Below are positions 25,212 through 33,083 of a DNA stretch of 64,000 nt, piece by piece. Under the pieces are notes generated by a model. It was given only the letters and a program-made list of their open reading frames with translations. It was not told the origin of the DNA and made no database searches. Numbering within the stretch: position 1 is the first letter of the stretch; each line of letters opens with the position of its first letter. Origin of the DNA: Micromonospora cabrerizensis (GTDB taxonomy: Bacteria > Actinomycetota > Actinomycetes > Mycobacteriales > Micromonosporaceae); contig NZ_JAKKFI010000101.1 of assembly GCF_022230955.1 (NCBI RefSeq), positions 1 through 64,000 on the forward strand, given 5' to 3'. A program made the position numbers and the translations under genes.

Positions 25212-26657
25212 TCAGCGGCGGCCGTTGACCGCCACGGCCCTGGCGATCCGGTCGCCGTAGAACGCCGGCTCCGCACCGGGCCGCCAGGGCAGCGCGGCGA
25301 CCAGCACGATCAGCGCGACCGCGAGCGAGTTCTCCATGAGCGCTCCGAAGAGACCGTCCTGGTAGTGCGACATCTCCGGTAGCTGGTGCTCGTACGGCCA
25401 GATCGGGGAGATCAGGAAGAGCAGGTAGAGCCCGATCGCGGCGACCCCGTGGCGGAGCCCGGTCAGAGTGGGATACCAGATCGGTGGGCGGAGCCCGTTG
25501 ACCCCGGGCAGCCCGCCGAACACCGGCCCCTGGCCGGTGCGCAGTGGCATCCCCCGACTCGCCTCCCGACGGCGTACGGCGGCATCGGCCAGCACGATGA
25601 TCGCCGGGATCACCCAGACCAGGTGGTGGGTCCAGGAGATCGGGCTGATCACGTTCGCGGTCAGACCGACCAGCGTGAACGCGGTCAGCTCGTCACCGTC
25701 GGCACGGGAACTCGCCGCCCGGGACAGGCCCAGCGCCAGGATCAGCACCGAGAATGCGAACCAGAGCAGCCCGGGGGTTTCGATCGAGTCGTACAGCCGG
25801 GCGAGCAGACCCGCCAGCGACTGGTTGGGTGTCATGTCCGCCGCGCCGACCCGTTCGGTCTGCCACAACACGCTGCCGAAGTACGCCCGCGACTCGTCGC
25901 CGACGATCGCGAAGCTCGCCACCGTCACGCCGATCGTGGTGCCGATGGCGGTCGCGGCCACCCGCCACTGACGGGTGATCAGCAGGTAGGCGATGAACAG
26001 TGCCGGGGTGAGCTTGACCGCGGTGGCCAGGCCGATGCCGGCACCGGCCCAGGCCCCGCCGTAGAGGAAGCGCAGCAGGGGACCGTCGGTCGCGGCGTAG
26101 TGGGTGCCCCGGCGGGAGCGCCAACGCAGGCCGATCAGGTCAGCCATGATCAACGCGAACAGCAGGATGTTGACCTGGCCGTAGCCGAGGGTCTCCCGGG
26201 CCGGCTCGATGGCGACCGCGAGCGGCACCGCCAGGGCCACGGTGAACCACAGTGGCCACGCCAGCCGGTCCACGATGGGGCGGAGCAACCCGGCCAGCAC
26301 CAGCGCCAACGCGGCGATGCTCGCGGCGGCGTTGACCATGCCGGCCATGCCGATCGGGAGCTGCGCCATCGGCAGCATGACCAGGCCGGCGAAGGGCGGG
26401 TAGGTGAAACCGAGAGTGGTTCCGGGCGCGATGAACTCATAGAGCTCGTGACCGCTCGCCCACCACACCACGGCACCGTGATAGATCTTCATGTCGAAGA
26501 AGTTGTACGGCCGCCCGAAGGTGCCGATGGCAAGCCATGCGGCGTAGGCGACGGCGGCCACGATGGCGCCCCGTACGACGTTCCTGCGATCGATCCCACG
26601 CGTCACGCGTTGGATTGGGGCGAGGCGGTCCGCCCGACTACCGACAGCCGTCGGCAT
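25212..26657 (-). CDS. GT87-family alpha-mannosyltransferase-like membrane protein
   Basis: 481 residues with about ten to eleven membrane spans. MKIYHGAVVWW in the first loop carries the acidic residue typical of GT-C enzymes. GFTYPPFAGLVM, GYGQVNILLFAL, AVKLTPALFIAYLL, TPNQSLAGLL and SPISWTHHLVW match the mycobacterial alpha-1,2-mannosyltransferase type (Rv2181 family) that extends lipomannan or lipoarabinomannan using polyprenyl-phosphate mannose. The ATG at 26657 is preceded by a GGGGGTGG stretch about 10 bases away; the frame is open for 38 further codons upstream, but these look non-coding. Confidence 0.85.
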   Translation of the reverse strand: MPTAVGSRADRLAPIQRVTRGIDRRNVVRGAIVAAVAYAAWLAIGTFGRPYNFFDMKIYHGAVVWWASGHELYEFIAPGTTLGFTYPPFAGLVMLPMAQLPIGMAGMVNAAASIAALALVLAGLLRPIVDRLAWPLWFTVALAVPLAVAIEPARETLGYGQVNILLFALIMADLIGLRWRSRRGTHYAATDGPLLRFLYGGAWAGAGIGLATAVKLTPALFIAYLLITRQWRVAATAIGTTIGVTVASFAIVGDESRAYFGSVLWQTERVGAADMTPNQSLAGLLARLYDSIETPGLLWFAFSVLILALGLSRAASSRADGDELTAFTLVGLTANVISPISWTHHLVWVIPAIIVLADAAVRRREASRGMPLRTGQGPVFGGLPGVNGLRPPIWYPTLTGLRHGVAAIGLYLLFLISPIWPYEHQLPEMSHYQDGLFGALMENSLAVALIVLVAALPWRPGAEPAFYGDRIARAVAVNGRR

Positions 26658-26872
26658 GGCGCGGCCACCCCCATACCAAGGTCGTCCTACCCGTCCAGGT
26701 CCTGCACGGAGCCTAGAACGGCGCCTCACGTCAGTGCCTCCCGCGTTATGCGACCGTGTCCGATCCCACACATGTTTTTGACATTTCCACCGCGTTAACG
26801 CCTACCGGGTGGTTCAGGTAATTCGTGGCCTTAGCGGGGGGTGGGGGCCGCACGGAGACGGATCGACGCAGG

Positions 26873-27418
26873 TCAGCCGGGGAGCCGACGTGCGGTGGAG
26901 GCGGATCGGACGGCGATCCGGGCCTCGCGCCGGGCGGTACGGACGGCACGCTGCATGGAACGTCGAGAGTGGCCGATGCGATGACCGGTCCGCCAGCGCA
27001 GGCCGGGCTTGCCACCGGTGTCGGCAGCCGCCAACAGCAGACCGCCGAGGAGACCGAGGTTCTTCAGGGCGTGGATCTGGTTGTTGTTCTTGGCGATCGG
27101 ATCGTCGTTGTTCCAGAAGGGATGCCCGGCGACGGTCACCGGCACCAGCGTCCCGGCGAGGACCAGCGCGGCGGGGCGGCTGAGCCGCCCGGTGGCCAGC
27201 ATCAGACCGGCGCCGACCTGCACCGCCGCGTTGAGTCGGATCAACGTCTCGGTGTCAGTGGGGAAGCTCGGGTGCGCCTTCTTCAACAGCGGCGCGACCT
27301 TGTCGGTGACCGGCGCGGCGGCCTGCGTCAGCCGACCCGGGTTGCGGAGGTTGCGATACCCGCTGACCACGAAGATGCCGCTCAACATGGCGCGGGCGAG
27401 GGAGCGTACGGGCGTCAT
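26873..27418 (-). CDS. DoxX-family membrane protein
   Basis: 181 residues. ARAMLSGIFVVSGYRNLRNPGRL and three later hydrophobic segments (LNAAVQVGAGLMLATGRL; LVLAGTLVPVTVAGHPFW; ALKNLGLLGGLLLAA) fit DoxX, a four-span fold related to quinol-oxidase subunits and proteins of oxidative or thiol stress. The last 45 residues are an Arg-rich cytoplasmic tail. The ATG at 27418 follows TATGAC by 6 bases. Divergent from the GNAT gene. The 215 bases downstream hold nothing I can name beyond a TTGACA and a GTTAAC in an AT-rich patch. Confidence 0.85.
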   Translation of the reverse strand: MTPVRSLARAMLSGIFVVSGYRNLRNPGRLTQAAAPVTDKVAPLLKKAHPSFPTDTETLIRLNAAVQVGAGLMLATGRLSRPAALVLAGTLVPVTVAGHPFWNNDDPIAKNNNQIHALKNLGLLGGLLLAAADTGGKPGLRWRTGHRIGHSRRSMQRAVRTARREARIAVRSASTARRLPG

Positions 27419-27538
27419 GGATCAGTCATACCCCTTCGGGACGTTTGCTACCCCGTCAACGGCCGGATCGGATCGGTGTTCATACACCTGCGCCACGCCG
27501 ATTCGAGCGACCGTCACGGATGGACCGGTTGCGGCGGG

Positions 27539-27544
27539 TAACGT
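27539..27544 (+). promoter_or_regulatory. -10 box TAACGT of leaderless GNAT gene
   Basis: TAACGT ends 7 bases before the GTG at 27552; there is no ribosome binding site. Confidence 0.5.
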
Positions 27545-27551
27545 CGCGCGG

Positions 27552-28100
27552 GTGACCACGCTGCGGCTACGACCCGAGGACCCGGCCGACGCCGGCCCGG
27601 TACGCCGCGTGCTGGCCGCCGCTTTCGCCCGCCCCGACGTGGCAACGCCGCCGGAGGTGATCCTGGTCGACGAGTTGCGCGGCACCCCGGCCTGGCTGCC
27701 GCCGCTCGCCATGATCGCCGAGTACGGCGGTGAGGTGGTCGGGTACGCGCTGCTCACCCGGGTGCGTGTGCGGCCCGAGCGAGGCTCGGACGTGCCCGTC
27801 CTGGCACTCGGCCCGGTGGCGGTCGCACCACACCGCCAGCGCGTCGGGCACGGCACGGCGGTCGTGCAGGCCGCGCTGGACGCCTCCACCGAGCTGGGCG
27901 AACGACTGGTCGTGGTCCTCGGTGACCCGGCCTTCTACCGCCGGTTCGGCTTCAGCCCGGCGACGGAGCTGGGCCTCACCGGCCCGTGGGCTGGTCTCGG
28001 TGAGCCGTGGCAGGCGTTGGTGCTGCCGCCGTCCACCAGTGAGGAAGGCCCCCCACCTCGCGGCGAGGTGCTCTTTCCGGCGCCCTGGTCGAAGGTCTGA
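27552..28100 (+). CDS. GNAT-family N-acetyltransferase
   Basis: 182 residues. The acetyl-CoA-binding core is LALGPVAVAPHRQRVGHGTAVV, with the Q/RxxGxG/A loop, followed by VVVLGDPAFYRRFGFSPA, typical of the YhbS-like subgroup. Substrate unknown. The frame remains open upstream from 27009 but that part is a shadow of the DoxX gene; the GTG at 27552 matches the family start. It is convergent with the ATPase gene. Confidence 0.9.
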   Translation: MTTLRLRPEDPADAGPVRRVLAAAFARPDVATPPEVILVDELRGTPAWLPPLAMIAEYGGEVVGYALLTRVRVRPERGSDVPVLALGPVAVAPHRQRVGHGTAVVQAALDASTELGERLVVVLGDPAFYRRFGFSPATELGLTGPWAGLGEPWQALVLPPSTSEEGPPPRGEVLFPAPWSKV

Positions 28101-28128
28101 CCGCGGCGACCCCCTGGCCGCCGGTCAG
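28097..28128. terminator. Hairpin between the convergent GNAT and ATPase genes
   Basis: CTGACC-GCGGC (28097-28107) pairs with GCCGC-c-GGTCAG (28117-28128) with one bulged base. It overlaps both stop codons. Confidence 0.5.
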
Positions 28129-29366
28129 GCCGGTTGGGTGCGCAGGTACCTGCCGAAGTGCGGCACAGTGAAGGCGACAGTGCCCCGTTCACCCGAGTAG
28201 ATCAGCCCCTTCTTGATCAGCGCGTCCCGCGCCGGGGAGAGGCTGGCGGGCTTGCGACCGAGGGCCCGGGCGATCTCGGCGGTGGGCACCGCCGCATCCA
28301 TGTCGTCGCGGACCGTCGCTCCGGGCTCGCCCTCGACAGCGGACATCGTGGCCATCGCCCGCATGTACTCGCGCTCGGCGGGGGTGGCCCGTTCGAACCG
28401 GGAGCCGAAGAAACCGACCGCCAGCTCGGCCTCCGCCTCGGGCGCGGCGACCCGTACGTCGGCGGCGGTGATCGGCGAGCGCGGGGCGTGGTCCCAGGTC
28501 GCCTTGCCGTACGCCTGGACGAAGTAGGGGTAGCCGCCGGACTTCTCGTAGAGCAGGTCGAGGGCCTTCTGCTCGTACTCGACCTCCTCGCGTTCGGCGG
28601 GCGCGCAGAGCGCCTGGTCGGCGGCGATCCGGTCGAGCCGGTCGATGCGCTGGTAGCGGAACAACCGTTCGGAGTAGGACTTGGCGGCGCTGAGCACCGC
28701 CGGCAGGTGCGGCAGGCCGGCGCCGACGACGATCAGCGGCGCGCCGAGCTGGGACAGCTCGTGACAGGCGGCGCAGAGCGCCGACACGTCCTCCGGGCCG
28801 AGATCCTGCATCTCGTCGATGAAGATGGCGATGCCGGTGCCCACGTCACTGGCCACCGCGGCAGCGTCACTGAGCAGCTCGACCAGGTCGATCTCGATGT
28901 CACCGGAGTCGGCCCGGCCGCTGGCTGCCGGCACGTCGATGCCGGGTTGCCACCGGTCGCGCAGCTTCGGGGCTGCACCGGCCCGGCCGGTCGGGGCGGC
29001 GCGTTGGGCGAACGCCTTGAGGACGCCGAGGAACGCGTCGATCCGGTCGGGTGCGCGGTGTCGGGGGGCGAGCTCCCGGACCGCCATGTGCAGCGCGGCG
29101 GCGACCGGCCGACGCAACGACTGGTCCGGACGTGCCTCTATCTTGCCGCTGCCCCAGAGGCGGTTGATCGCCTGCGACCGGAGGGTGTTGAGCAGGACCG
29201 TCTTGCCGACGCCACGCAGCCCGGTGAGCATCAGGCTGCGTTCGGGGCGGCCCCGTGCGATGCGTTCCAGCACGATGTCGAAGACGTCCAGCTCCCGCCC
29301 CCGCCCGGCGAGTTCGGGCGGGCGCTGGCCGGCGCCCGGCGCGTACGGGTTGCGGACCGGATCCAC
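28125..29366 (-). CDS. AAA-type ATPase with C-terminal winged-helix-like region
   Basis: 413 residues. Walker A GLRGVGKTVL (about residues 49-58), Walker B IAIFIDEMQDL, then a sensor-like VVGAGLPHLPAVL. The C-terminal part (AVPTAEIARALGRKPASLSPARDALIKKGLI) looks like a winged helix, giving the layout of Orc1/Cdc6-like or archaeal-type STAND ATPases. Actinobacterial relatives are annotated only as ATP-binding proteins; the role is unknown. The GTG at 29366 is 7 bases after TACTCT, so I prefer it to the ATG at 29408. Confidence 0.85.
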   Translation of the reverse strand: MDPVRNPYAPGAGQRPPELAGRGRELDVFDIVLERIARGRPERSLMLTGLRGVGKTVLLNTLRSQAINRLWGSGKIEARPDQSLRRPVAAALHMAVRELAPRHRAPDRIDAFLGVLKAFAQRAAPTGRAGAAPKLRDRWQPGIDVPAASGRADSGDIEIDLVELLSDAAAVASDVGTGIAIFIDEMQDLGPEDVSALCAACHELSQLGAPLIVVGAGLPHLPAVLSAAKSYSERLFRYQRIDRLDRIAADQALCAPAEREEVEYEQKALDLLYEKSGGYPYFVQAYGKATWDHAPRSPITAADVRVAAPEAEAELAVGFFGSRFERATPAEREYMRAMATMSAVEGEPGATVRDDMDAAVPTAEIARALGRKPASLSPARDALIKKGLIYSGERGTVAFTVPHFGRYLRTQPA

Positions 29367-29373
29367 GCATCGG

Positions 29374-29379
29374 AGAGTA
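29374..29379 (-). promoter_or_regulatory. -10 box TACTCT of leaderless ATPase gene
   Basis: TACTCT on the minus strand is 7 bases before the GTG at 29366 and sets that start over the upstream ATG. Confidence 0.55.
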
Positions 29380-29448
29380 TCGGGCCATCTAGCTGCGGGG
29401 CTAGACATGGATAGATGGGGCTACCGGCGTGTCGACGCCGTCGAGACA

Positions 29449-29490
29449 AAACTAGGGCTGTCTAGCGTGGACGCTAGACAGCCCTAGTTT
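29449..29490 (-). terminator. Perfect 19-base-arm hairpin, probable terminator
   Basis: AAACTAGGGCTGTCTAGCG (29449-29467), loop TGGA, and the exact complement (29472-29490). It is 13 bases downstream of the LppU-like stop on the minus strand, with TTTT after the stem in that direction, so it is a textbook intrinsic terminator. It contains four CTAG tetramers, a rare word in such genomes, and more CTAGs lie between it and the ATPase start. Confidence 0.8.
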
Positions 29491-29503
29491 CGGCAATCGT
29501 CAG

Positions 29504-30313
29504 CTACCGCTTCTTCAGACAGAGCACGTAGTCGAACAGGTCGACCGAGTTGTCGTGCACGTAGTTCGCGGTCGCCTGTGGCGCGAGCGTCTCGCACCGG
29601 TCCCCGTCGGTGGTCGCCGGAATCCGCAGCAGCACCTGGTACGTGTTCGGACCGCACGGCACCTTGCGCAGCTCCGCGTCGTCCTCGGTGCCCTCGTTCA
29701 CCACGCAGTCGCCCCTGGCGAACTCCTGGTCCGGGGTCGGTGCCGCCGACGGCGGTGCGTCGCTGGGCAGGACGGGTGGAACGACCGGCGCGCTCAACGA
29801 CGGGGTGGGCGCGACGTCCTCGCTGCCGTCGGCGATCTTCCAGACCGCCCAACCGGCCAGGCCGAGGCACGGGCAGAGCACGAGCAGCACCACCAGCGTG
29901 ACGATCAGGGCGATCCTGCCGCCGGTCTTCTTCACCGGCGCGACGGGCGGCATCCCGTAACCGCCGCCGGGAGGCGGTTGACCCCACGGCGCGGGTGGCT
30001 GACCCGGCATCGGACCGGCCGGCGGGAACGGGCCAGGTGGGGGGTAGCCCGGACCGGAGGCGGGCGGCGGCGCCCACATGGGCGCGGTCGGCGGCTCCGG
30101 GTTGGCGGGCGGCGGGGCCCACATGGGCGCGGTCGGCGGTTCCCCACCGCTCGGTGCCGGACCCCACTGCTGCCGGGTCGGATCCTCGACGGGCGGCGGC
30201 GGGCCCCACTGGGGCAGGGTCGGGTCGACCGGTGGCGAGCCGTCGGACCCGGTGGGTGGGCGTTGGTAAGGGTCGTCCGGCTGACCGGAACCCGCTGGTC
30301 CGTAGGTCGTCAT
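29504..30313 (-). CDS. LppU/SCO3897-family membrane-anchored secreted protein
   Basis: 269 residues. Residues 1-125 are Pro/Gly-rich with PPTAPMWAPPPA repeats; one membrane span follows (IALIVTLVVLLVLCPCLGLAGWAVW). After an outside Pro/Ser linker comes a globular domain of about 75 residues with cysteines in GDCVV, VPCG, DRCETL and VLCLKKR, ending exactly in CLKKR. The family has no known activity. Second of two tandem paralogs, 17 bases after the first, so probably one operon; the hairpin at 29449-29490 ends it. Confidence 0.8.
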   Translation of the reverse strand: MTTYGPAGSGQPDDPYQRPPTGSDGSPPVDPTLPQWGPPPPVEDPTRQQWGPAPSGGEPPTAPMWAPPPANPEPPTAPMWAPPPASGPGYPPPGPFPPAGPMPGQPPAPWGQPPPGGGYGMPPVAPVKKTGGRIALIVTLVVLLVLCPCLGLAGWAVWKIADGSEDVAPTPSLSAPVVPPVLPSDAPPSAAPTPDQEFARGDCVVNEGTEDDAELRKVPCGPNTYQVLLRIPATTDGDRCETLAPQATANYVHDNSVDLFDYVLCLKKR

Positions 30314-30330
30314 GTCATCCCCGGGTGGTC

Positions 30331-31188
30331 TCAGCGTTGCTTGAGGCAGAGGACGAAGTCGAGAGTGTCCAGCTCGCTGTCGAAGAAGTACCAGTTGGTG
30401 TAGCCCTCGACCTTGCCGCACTTGGCCTCGGCGTCCCGCTCGCCACTGGTGGCGCCGTCGATCCGGCTCAGCACCTCGTACGACTTCGCGGCGCAACCGC
30501 TGATCACCAACTTGGGCTTGCCGCCTGCCGCGCCCTCGTTGCGGACGCACTGGCCCACCTTGGCGAAGCGGGGATCGGCCGACGACTCCGGCGCGGCGAC
30601 ACTCGGCGTCGGCTCGGCCGCGTCCGTGCTCGTGTCCGCGCTGGGCTCACCGGCGACGGCGGAACCGGTCGGTGTGGCCACCGGTGCCGAATCGCCCTGC
30701 CCACGCAGGAACCAGAACGCACCGCCGGCCGCCACCAGCAGCACGACGGCCAGCACCGCGATCAGCGGCCCCCGACCGCGCCGGCCCGGTGCCGGAGCCG
30801 GATCGCCACCGTAGGGATCGCCACCGTACGGATCGCCGGCCGGCCGGTACGGCTGCCCGCCGTACGCCTGGTTCACCCCGCTCGACCCGTACGAGCCGCC
30901 GTAGGGCGCGCCGGGTTCGCGACCGTAGGGTGCCTCGGCCCCGCCGTAGGGCGCAGCCGGCTCACGGCCGTAGGGCGTCTCCGGCCCGCCACCGTAGGGC
31001 GTGGCAGGTGGGCCGTCGTACGGCCCGGGGCGGCCCTGGGGTGCGCGCGGGTAGGACGGGACCGCCGGCGGGTAGGGCTCGGCTGCCGGCGGGTACGGCT
31101 GCTGCGCCGGCCGTTCGGGCGTCTCGTCGGGTCGTTGCCCACGCCACGGGCCCGGGTTGCCGCCACCCGGTGGTCCGTAGTTCGTCAT
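30331..31188 (-). CDS. LppU/SCO3897-family membrane-anchored secreted protein (paralog)
   Basis: 285 residues with the same layout as the next gene: a Pro/Gly/Tyr-rich cytoplasmic region with PYGG and PYGREP repeats, one span (GPLIAVLAVVLLVAAGGAFWFL), an outside Ser/Thr/Pro linker, and a C-terminal domain with GQCVRN, SGCAAKSYEVL, AKCGKVEGYTNWYFF and VLCLKQR. The ending CLK(K/Q)R and cysteine positions show common descent by tandem duplication. The ATG at 31188 has a perfect AGGAGGG site 5 bases upstream. Function unknown. Confidence 0.8.
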   Translation of the reverse strand: MTNYGPPGGGNPGPWRGQRPDETPERPAQQPYPPAAEPYPPAVPSYPRAPQGRPGPYDGPPATPYGGGPETPYGREPAAPYGGAEAPYGREPGAPYGGSYGSSGVNQAYGGQPYRPAGDPYGGDPYGGDPAPAPGRRGRGPLIAVLAVVLLVAAGGAFWFLRGQGDSAPVATPTGSAVAGEPSADTSTDAAEPTPSVAAPESSADPRFAKVGQCVRNEGAAGGKPKLVISGCAAKSYEVLSRIDGATSGERDAEAKCGKVEGYTNWYFFDSELDTLDFVLCLKQR

Positions 31189-31254
31189 GCCGCCCTCCTG
31201 CACGAGTGGTGAGAGGCCGGCCACCAATGCGCGACGCCGACTCCGAGGTCACCG

Positions 31255-31260
31255 TAGCGT
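31255..31260 (+). promoter_or_regulatory. -10 box TAGCGT upstream of the DMT transporter gene
   Basis: TAGCGT ends 9 bases before the ATG at 31270; the spacer has no ribosome binding site. Confidence 0.45.
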
Positions 31261-31269
31261 GGTCCACTG

Positions 31270-32274
31270 ATGAGCTCACCTTCACCGAGCGCCGCAGCCC
31301 TCAGCGGCAGCCGCGCGGGCGCCACGCCGACCCTGATCTGGACCGCGTTGATCGTGGTCTACCTGCTCTGGGGTTCCACCTATCTGGCCATCCGCATCAC
31401 CGTGGAGACGCTGCCGCCGCTGCTGTCGGCCGCACTGCGGTTCGCCGTGGCCGGCCTGATCCTGGCGGTGGTGCTTCGGCTTCGCCGAGGGCCCGGCGCA
31501 CTGCGGGTGGACCGCCGGCAGCTCGGTTCCGCCGCGCTGGTCGGGGTGCTCCTGCTGGCCGGCGGCAACGGGCTGGTGGTGCTCGCCGAGTCCGGGCCGC
31601 CCGGAGTGGCGGTGCCCTCCGGCATCGCCGCGCTGCTGGTCGCGACCGTACCGCTGCTCGTCGTGCTGTTGCGCTCCGCCAACGGCGACCGGCCGCCGCT
31701 CTGGACGTTCGCCGGGGTCACCCTGGGGTTCGCCGGTCTGGTCCTACTGGTGCTGCCCGCCGGCAGCTCGGACGCCGTACCGCTGGTGGGGGCGTTGACC
31801 GTGGTGGCGGCGGCCACCTCCTGGTCGGTCGGATCGTTCCTGTCCGGACGGATCCGGATGCCCGCCGACCCCTTCGTGGCCACGGTGTACGAGATGGTGG
31901 CCGGCGCGCTCGTGTTGGCCGTCGTCGCCGCCGGTCGGGGCGAGCTGGGGGACTTCCACCCGGCGGCGGTCAGCACCCGCTCCTGGTTGGCCCTGGTCTA
32001 CCTCATGGTGGCCGGCTCGCTGGTGGCCTTCACCGCGTACGTCTGGCTGCTGCACAACGCGCCCATCTCGCTGGTGTCGACGTACGCCTACGTCAACCCG
32101 GCGGTCGCGGTCGCGCTCGGCGCGCTGCTGGTCGCCGAGCCGATCACCCCGCAGGTGCTGCTCGGTGGCGCGGTCATCGTCGCCGGGGTGGCCCTGGTGG
32201 TGAGCACCGAACGTCCCCGTCGTGTGAGCGCGGAGGCGCGATCGGGGACCGCGCCGACGGGCGACCGCCGCTAA
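31270..32274 (+). CDS. EamA/DMT-superfamily metabolite exporter
   Basis: 334 residues with ten predicted membrane spans in two EamA repeats. LLWGSTYLAIRITVETLPPLLSA starts the first and SLVSTYAYVNPAVAVALGALL lies in the second, both typical of the RhaT/EamA group that exports amino acids and other metabolites. No substrate can be assigned. Its stop codon TAA is part of the TAACGT promoter of the next gene. Confidence 0.9.
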   Translation: MSSPSPSAAALSGSRAGATPTLIWTALIVVYLLWGSTYLAIRITVETLPPLLSAALRFAVAGLILAVVLRLRRGPGALRVDRRQLGSAALVGVLLLAGGNGLVVLAESGPPGVAVPSGIAALLVATVPLLVVLLRSANGDRPPLWTFAGVTLGFAGLVLLVLPAGSSDAVPLVGALTVVAAATSWSVGSFLSGRIRMPADPFVATVYEMVAGALVLAVVAAGRGELGDFHPAAVSTRSWLALVYLMVAGSLVAFTAYVWLLHNAPISLVSTYAYVNPAVAVALGALLVAEPITPQVLLGGAVIVAGVALVVSTERPRRVSAEARSGTAPTGDRR

Positions 32275-32277
32275 CGT
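32272..32277 (+). promoter_or_regulatory. -10 box TAACGT of leaderless prepilin peptidase gene
   Basis: TAACGT overlaps the stop codon of the DMT gene and ends 7 bases before the ATG at 32285. Confidence 0.5.
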
Positions 32278-32284
32278 CCGGCCC

Positions 32285-32926
32285 ATGCCGACCGCTGCAC
32301 TGGTCGGGGTGGCGTTGCTCGGCGGGCTGGTCGGTCTCGTCGTACCCCCGCTGGCCCGGCGTTTCACGACCCCGCCGGCCCGGCCGCCATCCCGGCGCGG
32401 TGCCCGGGTCTGGCTCGGCCCGCCGGTGGCGGCCAGCGTCTTCGCAGGTCTCGCCGTCGCGCTGGGTGACGACCCGACGCTGCCGGTGTTCCTCGCGGTG
32501 GCGGCGGTGGGGCTGGTGCTGGCTCAGGTCGACCTGGCCTGCCTGCGGCTGCCCGACCCGCTCGTCCTCGCCGCCGGGCTGCTGGCCCTCGCCGGCCTGG
32601 CCGGCGTGGCGGTGCTGGCCGACGACCCGGACCGGCTGCTCGCCGCGCTGGCGGGCGCGGTCGTCGCCGGGGCGGCGCACGTGCTGCTGGCCCTGCTTCC
32701 CGGCTCCCGGCTGGGCTTCGGGGACGTGAAACTCGCCGCCGTCCTCGGCCTGCCGCTCGGCTGGCTGGGCCGGGACGCCCTGCTCACCGGGCTGATCCTG
32801 GCGCATGTGCTGCACGGTGCTCTGGTGCTCGGCCTGCTTGCCGCGCGGCGGGTACGCCGGGACACGCTGCTGCCACTCGGGCCGGCCCTGCTCGCCGGCG
32901 CATGGCTCGGCGCCCTCCTGGGTTGA
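32285..32926 (+). CDS. A24-family prepilin peptidase (type IV leader peptidase), short form
   Basis: 213 residues, membrane-embedded. The two aspartates of the aspartic peptidase are seen in QVDLACLRLPD and in GFGDVKLAAVLGLPLGW (the GxGD motif). The N-terminal cysteine-rich methylase domain of PilD is absent, so this is a TadV/CpaA-like form that cleaves Flp-type prepilins. No tad or pilin genes occur in the window. Translation is probably leaderless from 32285. Confidence 0.88.
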   Translation: MPTAALVGVALLGGLVGLVVPPLARRFTTPPARPPSRRGARVWLGPPVAASVFAGLAVALGDDPTLPVFLAVAAVGLVLAQVDLACLRLPDPLVLAAGLLALAGLAGVAVLADDPDRLLAALAGAVVAGAAHVLLALLPGSRLGFGDVKLAAVLGLPLGWLGRDALLTGLILAHVLHGALVLGLLAARRVRRDTLLPLGPALLAGAWLGALLG

Positions 32927-32977
32927 CCCCTGCCGCCTGGTCACCGTGGGTGATGCCGTGGGTGGCGCATGCCCGAA

Positions 32978-33027
32978 CGAGCGTGATACCTCACAGGCAT
33001 ATTTATGACTCTGAGGTATCACGCTCG
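32978..33027. repeat. Long palindrome with an AT-rich core between convergent genes
   Basis: A perfect 16-base inverted repeat, 32978-32993 and 33012-33027, reads CGAGCGTGATACCTCA on one arm. The 18-base centre continues the pairing with two or three mismatches (AG/CT, CAT/ATG) around ATTT. The core is much more AT-rich than the surroundings. It may be a terminator for the convergent genes or a copy of a dispersed palindromic element. Confidence 0.6.
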
Positions 33028-33083
33028 TCGAGATGAGTCGGTCCGAGCGCGCGCCTTGCCGAAGGCCTGTCGGCGTCCGGGGC

